Shown here: positions 30,852 to 36,995 of the stretch, piece after piece
Layout of the letters: each line of letters begins with the position of its first letter
How positions within the stretch are numbered: the first letter of the stretch is position 1
Assembly: GCA_002361735.1 (NCBI GenBank)
Contig: DETS01000120.1
Span: 25,942-62,936 of the forward strand
Direction of reading: 5' to 3'
Source of the DNA: Lachnospiraceae bacterium UBA3282
GTDB taxonomy: Bacteria > Bacillota > Clostridia > Lachnospirales > Lachnospiraceae
Length of the DNA: 36,995 nucleotides
Notes under the pieces: generated by a model
Databases searched by the model: none
Seen by the model: the letters and a program-made list of their open reading frames with translations, nothing else
Told to the model about the DNA's origin: nothing
Program-made: the position numbers and the translations under genes

Positions 30852-33800
30852 CAAGCTCCTTATCGATCAAATTCACACTCACAAGCGTGGATACGCCTTT
30901 CTCCTGCATGGTGATACCGTAGAGTCTGTCCGCCTTCTCCATGGTGCCGCGTCTGTGCGTGATCACGATAAACTGCGTGCTCTTGGTCAGTTTGTGCAGA
31001 TACTTGGCAAAGCGGGTCACATTGTTCTCATCAAGAGCCGCCTCGATCTCATCAAGCAGACAGAAGGGCGAGGGCTTCAAGTTTTGGATAGCAAACAGAA
31101 GACAGATCGCGGTCAGCGACTTCTCGCCGCCCGACATCTGCATCATATTGACCAGCTTTTTCCCGGGAGGCTGCGCGATCACCAGGATGCCCGCTTCCAG
31201 CACATCCTCATCTTCTATCAGTTCCAACGACCCCTTGCCGCCGCCGAACAGTTCCTTAAATACCTTGTCAAATTCCCGGTTGATCTGGGCGAATTTTTCA
31301 TTGAACTGCTTGCGCATGGAGGTGTCAAGCTCCTCAATAATGCCGAGCAATGTTTTTTCCGCCTCCACCAGATCGTCATGCTGCGTCTTTAAGAAGGTGT
31401 AACGCTCCATCAGGTTCCGATAATCCTCAATGGCGTTCACGTTCACATCACCGAGTTTCCTGATCTCGTCCTTCAAGCCGCCGATCTGCTTCTTCATGGC
31501 GGGCAGGTCGTTCATCTCCTCATTCTTTAGCCCTTCCGCATCGGAAAGTGTGATCTCGTACTCGTCCCACATATAGTTGATCTGAGACTCGATGGACTCC
31601 TCCATTCGTTCCTTCTGCGCATTCAGACGGTAGACTTCCTTATCCAGCGCCGTCATCCGCTCGGAGAGTTCCTCTCTGGAAGTAAAGAAATTCTTCTGCT
31701 TTCCGGCAAGTTCCTCCTTGCTTTCCATATCCTCTTTCAGTTTCTTTTCCGCATCGGTCTGCGCCGTGTGGGAAGCCGCGATGGTGCGCTCGATCTCTAA
31801 AATGTTCTCCTTCTTGCGCTCCACTTCCTCCTTCCCCAGATGAAGCCCTTCCTTCACCTCGGCAAGTTCCGCCTGATAACGCTCCCGCTCGCCGTCCACA
31901 CGCTCTAAGTTCTGGCGTCTGAAATCGGCGTTCTGGCGCATCTTTTCCACTTCCACATCCCATTCGGAGACTTTTGCCGCCTGCTCCGACTCCTGTGTGC
32001 GCTTTTCCTCAAGCTGCGTCTGAAACGCCGCGATCTGTGCCTCCACGTTCTTCTCAAGCGCTTCGGAATCAGCCAGCTCTTTTGCCGCCTCATCCTTCCC
32101 TGTCTTGATTTCTCCGATCTGCGTCTCGATATCCTGTTCCTCGGTCTTTAACTCGCCAAAGCCCTCGGTCGTCTCGTTCTTTTTCTCCTCCGCCTGCATC
32201 ACGCTCATTCTGGCGGTGTTCTGTTCGATGAATTTGCGCTGGATCTGTCCCTTGACATCCTCGATCTCCAGGCGCAGCTTATTGCGCCCCTTCTTGGTGT
32301 CTTCGATCTCATTTAAGAGCCTGTCGATCTCTTTTACATATTCTTTGACCTTCTTTTCCAGCTCCTCCATCTCTCTGCGTCTGCCGAGGAGATTGGAATT
32401 GTTCTTGAAAGCGCCGCCGCTGATTGCACCGCCGGGCACCAAAAGCTCGCCCTCCAGCGTCACCATGCGGATGCCATAGTCAAATTTCTTTGCAATCTTC
32501 ACCGCATTGTCCACGTTATCGACCACCAGAATACGCCCCAGCATTGCCTTGGCTACATTCTGATATTTCTTTTCGATTTTTACAAGGGCGTCCGCCATCC
32601 CCACCACGCCCGGTTCCTTCAAGGCTTCCGGATTCTTAAATTCCTGCGGATGCGTGATACTTGTGAGCGGCAGAAAGGTAGCGCGCCCGGCTTTGGCCTT
32701 CTTTAGGAAACCGATCATGCGCTTGGCGGTCTCCTCATCCTCCGTGACGATATTCTGGATATTGCCGCCGAGTGCCGTCTCGATTGCGGTCTCATATTTG
32801 GCATCCGCCTGAATGATGTCCGCCACCACGCCGATGATGCCCTTCTCGCTGTCCTTCTTTTCCATCACAGCCTTTACGCTGCCGCCATATCCCTCGTAGC
32901 GCTCCGTCAAATTAGAAAGCGCTTCCAATTTAGACTTCTGCTGGTGATAGAGTACCTGCGTATCCCGAAGCTTCTGGTCCTTCGCGGCAAGCTCATCGCG
33001 CACACCGACGAGCTGTTCTTCCATCAGCTCCTGCTTCTCCGTCAATTCCTTGATGGACGCGGTGATGGCGTCAAATTCTTCTTCCAGCTTTTTGATGGTC
33101 TCCGCCTGCTCCGCCTCGTCGGACTTTGCCCGCAGGAGTCTGGAATTGAGCTCCGCCTTACGGATATTCACCTGCTCCAGCATGGTGTCGAAACGACCCA
33201 GCTTCGACTTGATGGTTGCCCTGTTGTTAAGCGCCTCTATAATGGTATTCTTTCCGCTTTCGATATGATTATTTAGGGTTTCGATCTCACTCTGCGTGGT
33301 CTCTAAGAGCGTTCTCGCCTGACTGCGTTCCTCCTCAAGTGCCGCCAGCTTCTCGTCGATCTCCTGTTTCTCTGACAAAATCGTCTCCCGCTCTTGATCC
33401 CGTTGTGCCAACTGCTCACTGATGCTGCTGATCCGGCTCTGCAGATGCTCCTCGTTTCCCTCCGCGGAATGGATCTGTTCCTTTAAGACATTGATTTCCC
33501 CCTCCAGCTTGGAGCGCATCACGCCTGTATCCGTAAGGGTCGCCCTCGCCGCCTCGATCTGCTCATCCAGCTCCTCGATACGGTTCTGGATCCGTTCATA
33601 CTCCTCCTTGATAGACTCATATTTCCCCGTCGTCTCCGCCAAATCACCCGAAGCGATGGAAAGCTTCTCGTCCACCTCTTTTAATTGTTCTGTCACACGC
33701 ACATTTTCGAGCAAAAAAGCGTTTACGTCAAGTGTCTTAAGTTCCTCCTTCTTGCGCAGGTAGATTCTCGCCTTTTCCGCCTGTTTCTCCAAAGGACCCG

Positions 33801-34404
33801 TCTGCTTTTCCAGCTCCGCCAGAATATCGTTAACGCGCACCAGATTCTGCTTTTCCGCTTCCAGTTTCTTCTGCGCCGCGTATTTTCTTCTCTTGAATTT
33901 CACAATGCCGGCAGCCTCGTCAAAAAGCTCTCTGCGCTCCTCCGGTTTACCGCTTAAGATCTTGTCGATCTGTCCCTGTCCAATGATGGAGTAGCCTTCC
34001 TTACCGATACCGGTATCATAGAACAGCTCGTTCACATCCTTTAATCGGCAGGGCGTGCCGTTTAGCATATACTCGCTCTCGCCGGAACGATACAGCCGCC
34101 TTGACACCGTCACCTCGTCATAATCAATGGCAAGCTGATGATCGGAATTATCCAGCGTAATTGCCACATAGGCATAACCCAAAGGCTTTCTCATTTCCGT
34201 ACCGGAAAAGATTACATCCTGCATGGAAACACCGCGGAGCTGCTTGATACGCTGCTCACCCAGCACCCAGCGGACCGCATCGGCAACATTGCTCTTTCCG
34301 GAGCCGTTCGGTCCTACGATACCTGTAATGCCGTTGTGGAATTTGAAATTGATCTTATTGGCAAAGGACTTAAATCCATGTACCTCTATACTCTTTAAAT
34401 ACAT
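30844..34404 (-). CDS. smc: Chromosome segregation ATPase SMC
   Basis: Condensin subunit of 1186 residues that compacts and separates chromosomes with ScpA and ScpB. Head half: Walker A GPNGSGKSN (31-39) and LRGVSMQDVIFSG. Two long coiled-coil arms (about 165-500 and 680-1030) flank a hinge near 510-660 with YEGYGGSVKAVMEK and LLVPGGAISGGAF. Second head half: signature MSGGEKSLTAI (1090-1100), Walker B CLLDEIEAALDE (Asp1118, Glu1119) and ITHRRGTM. No break in the frame. AGAGG stands five bases before the ATG. The order rnc-smc-ftsY is standard for Firmicutes. Confidence 0.98.
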   Translation of the reverse strand: MYLKSIEVHGFKSFANKINFKFHNGITGIVGPNGSGKSNVADAVRWVLGEQRIKQLRGVSMQDVIFSGTEMRKPLGYAYVAITLDNSDHQLAIDYDEVTVSRRLYRSGESEYMLNGTPCRLKDVNELFYDTGIGKEGYSIIGQGQIDKILSGKPEERRELFDEAAGIVKFKRRKYAAQKKLEAEKQNLVRVNDILAELEKQTGPLEKQAEKARIYLRKKEELKTLDVNAFLLENVRVTEQLKEVDEKLSIASGDLAETTGKYESIKEEYERIQNRIEELDEQIEAARATLTDTGVMRSKLEGEINVLKEQIHSAEGNEEHLQSRISSISEQLAQRDQERETILSEKQEIDEKLAALEEERSQARTLLETTQSEIETLNNHIESGKNTIIEALNNRATIKSKLGRFDTMLEQVNIRKAELNSRLLRAKSDEAEQAETIKKLEEEFDAITASIKELTEKQELMEEQLVGVRDELAAKDQKLRDTQVLYHQQKSKLEALSNLTERYEGYGGSVKAVMEKKDSEKGIIGVVADIIQADAKYETAIETALGGNIQNIVTEDEETAKRMIGFLKKAKAGRATFLPLTSITHPQEFKNPEALKEPGVVGMADALVKIEKKYQNVAKAMLGRILVVDNVDNAVKIAKKFDYGIRMVTLEGELLVPGGAISGGAFKNNSNLLGRRREMEELEKKVKEYVKEIDRLLNEIEDTKKGRNKLRLEIEDVKGQIQRKFIEQNTARMSVMQAEEKKNETTEGFGELKTEEQDIETQIGEIKTGKDEAAKELADSEALEKNVEAQIAAFQTQLEEKRTQESEQAAKVSEWDVEVEKMRQNADFRRQNLERVDGERERYQAELAEVKEGLHLGKEEVERKKENILEIERTIAASHTAQTDAEKKLKEDMESKEELAGKQKNFFTSREELSERMTALDKEVYRLNAQKERMEESIESQINYMWDEYEITLSDAEGLKNEEMNDLPAMKKQIGGLKDEIRKLGDVNVNAIEDYRNLMERYTFLKTQHDDLVEAEKTLLGIIEELDTSMRKQFNEKFAQINREFDKVFKELFGGGKGSLELIEDEDVLEAGILVIAQPPGKKLVNMMQMSGGEKSLTAICLLFAIQNLKPSPFCLLDEIEAALDENNVTRFAKYLHKLTKSTQFIVITHRRGTMEKADRLYGITMQEKGVSTLVSVNLIDKELDD

Positions 34405-34435
34405 ATGTACCTCTCATTCCCATTGTGAGAATCCG

Positions 34436-35125
34436 TTACTTCCTATTCCTTGCAAGGAGCGCCTGATAGGCCGCCTGCTGCTCCGCTGCCTTCTTGGAAT
34501 GACCGCTCCCTTCTCCCACCTTTTTCTCCCCCACATAAGCTTCCACATCAAAGATCTTATCATGCTGGGGACCTTCTTCCCGCACAAGCTTATAGTGCAG
34601 TTCTCCGTTATTCTCCTGCTGCACGAGCTCCTGCAGGGTCGTCTTCGCATCATAAAAAAGCTGCTTGTGTTCCAGATCCGAGAGCACAAATCGATGGATA
34701 AAAGCAGAAGCTTTTTCCAGACCCCCGTCCAAATAGATCGCGCCGATCACCGCCTCCATCACATCGGAAACGATGGAATCCCTGCCTCTGCCTCCGGTTG
34801 CTTCTTCCCCTTTGCCAAGCAGAATATACTGCTCTATGGATATCTCTCTGGCACAGTAAGCAAGCGCAGGTTCGCAGACCATGGAAGCCCGCAGCTTTGA
34901 CAGCCTTCCCTCCGAGTTTTCCCGCCTCTCCCGAAAGAGAAAATCACTGGTAACAAGCTCAAGCACCGCATCGCCCAAAAACTCCAGGCGCTCGTAATTC
35001 TCATATTTATTGATCTTCATCTCATTCGCATAGGAGCTGTGCGTGCACGCCTGCAGCAGCAGTTTTTTATCCGCAAACGTATATCCGATTTTCTGTTCCA
35101 GCTCACCCAGCATTGCTTCTGTCAT
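34436..35125 (-). CDS. rnc: Ribonuclease III
   Basis: Cuts double-stranded RNA, including rRNA precursors and mRNA leaders. Catalytic domain with the signature NYERLEFLGD (43-52) and the second acidic cluster DVMEAVIGAIYLD (121-133); dsRNA-binding domain at about 155-226 ending GSGHSKKAAEQQAAYQAL. 229 residues. The open frame extends 13 codons upstream, but that would place the start inside a terminator hairpin; GGAG lies six bases before ATG 35125, and the protein then starts normally. It is 31 bases ahead of smc. Because the terminator lies immediately upstream, expression must come from read-through or an unseen promoter inside acpP. Confidence 0.97.
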   Translation of the reverse strand: MTEAMLGELEQKIGYTFADKKLLLQACTHSSYANEMKINKYENYERLEFLGDAVLELVTSDFLFRERRENSEGRLSKLRASMVCEPALAYCAREISIEQYILLGKGEEATGGRGRDSIVSDVMEAVIGAIYLDGGLEKASAFIHRFVLSDLEHKQLFYDAKTTLQELVQQENNGELHYKLVREEGPQHDKIFDVEAYVGEKKVGEGSGHSKKAAEQQAAYQALLARNRK

Positions 35126-35142
35126 AAATCTCTCCGTTCCGC

Positions 35143-35174
35143 AAAAAAATCGCCCCTTCCTCATCTGAAGGGGC
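35143..35174 (-). terminator. Intrinsic terminator between acpP and rnc
   Basis: On the minus strand GCCCCTTC (35174-35167) pairs with GAAGGGGC (35159-35152) around a seven-base loop, followed by GA and seven T (35149-35143). It begins eight bases after the acpP stop and ends 18 bases before the rnc ATG. Confidence 0.88.
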
Positions 35175-35181
35175 TTTCCGG

Positions 35182-35412
35182 TTACTCCCTGCTGCTCCTG
35201 ATCAATTCTACAGCCTCCCCCACTGTCGTGATACGTTCTGCCTTTTCGGCAGGTATCTCAATTTGAAAGGCATCCTCAATTCCCATAATGATTTGGTATA
35301 CATCCAAAGAGTCCGCACCCAGATCCTCTAAAAACGTGGTCTCCTCCGTAATCTCTCTGGGATCCACATTCAAAACTTCCGCTATCACTTCTTGTAACTT
35401 ATTAAGTTCCAT
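35182..35412 (-). CDS. acpP: Acyl carrier protein
   Basis: Carries growing fatty acyl chains on a 4'-phosphopantetheine arm. The attachment serine is Ser35 in EDLGADSLDVYQIIMGIED. 76 residues, acidic four-helix protein of normal size. It follows plsX, the usual fatty acid/phospholipid pairing. GAGG stands about 11 bases before the ATG, overlapping the stop of a possible 16-codon frame in the 72-base gap. A strong terminator follows. Confidence 0.97.
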   Translation of the reverse strand: MELNKLQEVIAEVLNVDPREITEETTFLEDLGADSLDVYQIIMGIEDAFQIEIPAEKAERITTVGEAVELIRSSRE

Positions 35413-35425
35413 CTCAAAACCAACC

Positions 35426-35476
35426 TCATCGCTTCTTGCGCTTCCCGCTATCGGTACCTTTGCCGCTGCCTGCCAT
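35426..35476 (-). CDS. Possible 16-residue basic peptide between plsX and acpP
   Basis: MAGSGKGTDSGKRKKR, starting 8 bases after the plsX stop and ending where the acpP Shine-Dalgarno begins. It has no good RBS of its own, but a ribosome finishing plsX could reinitiate. It fills most of the 72-base gap. It may be chance; composition (Gly/Ser/Lys/Arg) is unlike random AT-rich spacer. Confidence 0.2.
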   Translation of the reverse strand: MAGSGKGTDSGKRKKR

Positions 35477-35484
35477 TCTCATTC

Positions 35485-36498
35485 TCAGGCTTCCTGATTC
35501 GCGACCTTTTCTCTGATCTTTTCACTGATCTTCTGCTCTGTAAAAGTGATACATTGTAAGATCGAGTTCCTGATCTCGTTTGCCTTTGAACTTCCGTGTG
35601 TTTTTACCACCAGCCCTTTTAAGCCCAAAAGCGGTGCGCCGCCGTACTGTTCCAGATCAAAAGCTTTCAGCGTCGTCTTTAAGGCGGGTTTGACCAAAAG
35701 TGCGCCGATCTTGCTGCGAAACGAGGTCATCATTCCCTCCTTCACCTTACTGATAAGGGTCAGACCCACGCCCTCGTAGGTCTTTAGGATCACATTGCCC
35801 ACAAATGCCTCACAGACGATCACATCCGCCGCGCCTGCGGGAATGTCTCTGGCTTCCACACTGCCGATGAAATTGATATCGGGACAGTTCTTTAGCAGAG
35901 GAAAGGTCTCCTTTACAAGCGCGTTTCCTTTCTCCTCCTCCGCACCGATATTCACGATACCGACCTTCGGGTTTTTCACACCCATCACATATTCCATATA
36001 AACGGAACCCATCTTTGCAAACTGCACCAGATGAGAGGGTCTCGCGTCCACGTTCGCGCCGCAGTCGATCAGCAAAGAACACCCCGTCGCCGTCGGAATC
36101 AACGGTGCCAGCGGCGGTCTCTCCACACCTTTGATGCGGCCGACAATAACCTGTCCGCCCACCAGCGTCGCACCGGTAGATCCGGCTGACACATAGGCGT
36201 CGCAGGTGCCATCCTTCACCAGGGTAAGCGCCTTTACGAGGGAGGAATCTTTCTTTGAACGGATTGCCATCACCGGCGGCTCCGCCGTCTCTATGATCTC
36301 AGAGGCATGAACGATCTCGATCTGTTCTTTCGGATAAGTATAGCCGGCAAGTTCTTTTTCCAGGACATCCTGCTGTCCTACCAGATATACCTTGACCTTT
36401 TTGCTCTCACAGACCGCCTCCACAGCGCCCTTTACCGTCTCCACCGGAGCGTTGTCGCCGCCCATGGCATCCACCGCCACCTTGATCCATTCGCTCAT
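35485..36498 (-). CDS. plsX: Phosphate acyltransferase PlsX
   Basis: Turns acyl-ACP and phosphate into acyl-phosphate, the acyl donor for PlsY in phosphatidic acid synthesis; peripheral membrane enzyme. It begins WIKVAVDAMGGDNAPVETVKG, the family hallmark, with AGSTGATL, PTATGCSLLIDCGANVDARP and NIGAEEEKGN further on. The longest frame starts 26 codons upstream at a GTG with no Shine-Dalgarno and only seven bases beyond the -10 box; GGAG lies seven bases before ATG 36498, so 337 residues are annotated, the normal length. It has its own promoter, which overlaps the rpmF terminator. Confidence 0.97.
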   Translation of the reverse strand: MSEWIKVAVDAMGGDNAPVETVKGAVEAVCESKKVKVYLVGQQDVLEKELAGYTYPKEQIEIVHASEIIETAEPPVMAIRSKKDSSLVKALTLVKDGTCDAYVSAGSTGATLVGGQVIVGRIKGVERPPLAPLIPTATGCSLLIDCGANVDARPSHLVQFAKMGSVYMEYVMGVKNPKVGIVNIGAEEEKGNALVKETFPLLKNCPDINFIGSVEARDIPAGAADVIVCEAFVGNVILKTYEGVGLTLISKVKEGMMTSFRSKIGALLVKPALKTTLKAFDLEQYGGAPLLGLKGLVVKTHGSSKANEIRNSILQCITFTEQKISEKIREKVANQEA

Positions 36499-36584
36499 AC
36501 CGTATCTCCGATCCGCGGCCCCTAAAAGACCGCCTCCTTGCGTCGCTTCCATCCGCCCCGTTTCCTTTCGGGACACCTTATAAT

Positions 36585-36613
36585 AATATACTAAATAAAC
36601 ACATAAAAATCAA
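36585..36613 (-). promoter_or_regulatory. Sigma-A promoter of plsX-acpP
   Basis: On the minus strand: -35 TTGATT (36613-36608), 17-bp spacer, -10 TATATT (36590-36585). The -35 box overlaps the last bases and the T-tail of the rpmF terminator. No FapR-type operator (TTAGTACC-like palindrome) was recognised nearby. Confidence 0.65.
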
Positions 36614-36641
36614 GGCTTTCCGAGAAGTCCCGAAAAGCCTT
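36604..36641 (-). terminator. Intrinsic terminator of yceD-rpmF
   Basis: An 11-bp stem with one G-T pair: AAGGCTTTTCG (36641-36631) with CGGAAAGCCTT (36622-36612), eight-base loop, then GATTTTT (to 36605). It lies nine bases after the rpmF stop. Confidence 0.88.
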
Positions 36642-36650
36642 TCACACCGA

Positions 36651-36830
36651 TCAGTCAACTGCAATGATCTCTTTTTTGTTGTATGTGCCGCATTTCTTAC
36701 AAACTCTGTGAGGCACCATCAGCGCGCCGCACTTGCTGCATTTTACCAACGTGGGAGCAGTCATCTTCCAGTTTGCTCTCCTCTTGTCTCTCCTACCCTT
36801 AGAAGATTTGTTTTTCGGACAAATAGACAT
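36651..36830 (-). CDS. rpmF: 50S ribosomal protein L32
   Basis: Small zinc-ribbon ribosomal protein of 59 residues. Starts MSICPKNKSSKGRRDKRRAN, then the zinc ligands in CSKCGALMVPHRVCKKCG (four cysteines), so it is the zinc-binding form. GGGAGG lies seven bases before ATG 36830; an in-frame GTG two codons earlier would sit directly on the Shine-Dalgarno and is not used. It follows the yceD stop by two bases, the usual yceD-rpmF pair. Confidence 0.97.
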   Translation of the reverse strand: MSICPKNKSSKGRRDKRRANWKMTAPTLVKCSKCGALMVPHRVCKKCGTYNKKEIIAVD

Positions 36831-36832
36831 CG

Positions 36833-36995
36833 TCACACCTCCCTTTCCGCTTCAAAAATATCTTTGATCGCCGCCATTCTGGGATCGGGCACGAAATGAT
36901 CGCAATCGCACGTTCCCTCATTCAGATCCCTGCCGCATGTGGGACAGATTCCCTTACAATCCGGCTTACAGAGAATCTTCATAGGCCAGCTTGTC
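36833..36995 (-). CDS. yceD: YceD/DUF177 protein, C-terminal part only
   Basis: The last 53 residues run off the window edge. The fragment has the family's cysteine cluster LCKPDCKGICPTCGRDLNE, then CDCDHFVPDPRMAAIKDIFE before the stop. YceD proteins are encoded directly upstream of rpmF across bacteria and have been linked to 23S rRNA stability; the role here is by homology only. The stop is two bases from the rpmF start. The N-terminal part is outside the window. Confidence 0.9.
   Translation of the reverse strand, partial: TSWPMKILCKPDCKGICPTCGRDLNEGTCDCDHFVPDPRMAAIKDIFEAEREV

Noticed and set aside
35126..35164. N-terminal extension of RNase III
   Set aside because: The start would lie inside a terminator hairpin and T-tail; ATG 35125 has a good GGAG.
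36499..36576. N-terminal extension of PlsX from a GTG
   Set aside because: No ribosome site, and only seven bases after the -10 box; the family start is at ATG 36498.
36499..36650. FapR operator before plsX
   Set aside because: No TTAGTACC-type palindrome is present; the AT-rich stretch is explained by the -10 region.

Overview
The window is a piece of chromosome from a low-to-mid GC Gram-positive anaerobe of the class Clostridia, most like Lachnospiraceae. This rests on gene order (yceD-rpmF-plsX-acpP-rnc-smc-ftsY and ylxM-ffh-rpsP-khpA-rimM-trmD-rplS-lepB-rbgA-rnhB-ylqG-ylqH-yraN), strong GGAGG ribosome binding sites, and protein character (long Prs variant, VanR/BceS-type two-component proteins, a YitT-type membrane protein). 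Species cannot be named from sequence alone. No tRNA, rRNA, insertion sequence or CRISPR array was seen, and no gene-free stretch exceeds 300 bases.

Layout. (1) 1-1.8 kb, plus strand: the 3' part of a DnaC/DnaI-like ATPase overlaps prs and ends at a clear terminator. (2) 1.8-5.7 kb, minus strand: an unannotated 50-residue gene with its own promoter, then a response regulator and a very large sensor kinase. (3) 5.8-16.2 kb, minus strand: a dense housekeeping block for signal recognition, translation, ribosome maturation, protein secretion and RNA/DNA maintenance, starting at a near-consensus promoter before ylxM. (4) 16.3-20.3 kb, plus strand: a three-gene ABC-2 exporter divergent from ylxM, and a secreted metallo-beta-lactamase-fold protein with an Ada-like zinc tail. 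(5) 20.4-29.8 kb, minus strand: an accessory run of GNAT, FtsX-type ABC exporter with its own BceS-like two-component system, a DUF1905/C39-like protease fusion, a GH25 lysozyme, a YitT-family membrane protein and threonine ammonia-lyase. (6) 29.9-37 kb, minus strand: ftsY, smc, rnc, acpP, plsX, rpmF and the end of yceD.

Blocks 3 and 6 are usually one cluster in Firmicutes (smc-ftsY-ylxM-ffh-rpsP). Here about 13.7 kb of accessory genes, on both strands, separates ftsY from ylxM. That insert holds the less ordinary material: a multi-hairpin intergenic element (20.87-21.0 kb), a DUF1905-protease fusion next to a two-component/ABC module, a 22-bp direct repeat overlapping a hairpin before the response regulator, and a decayed duplicate of the response regulator's 3' end.

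Several starts were moved from the longest reading frame to the codon served by a Shine-Dalgarno sequence (trmD, rnc, plsX, rpmF, yitT, both ABC genes near 23 kb, the first response regulator).
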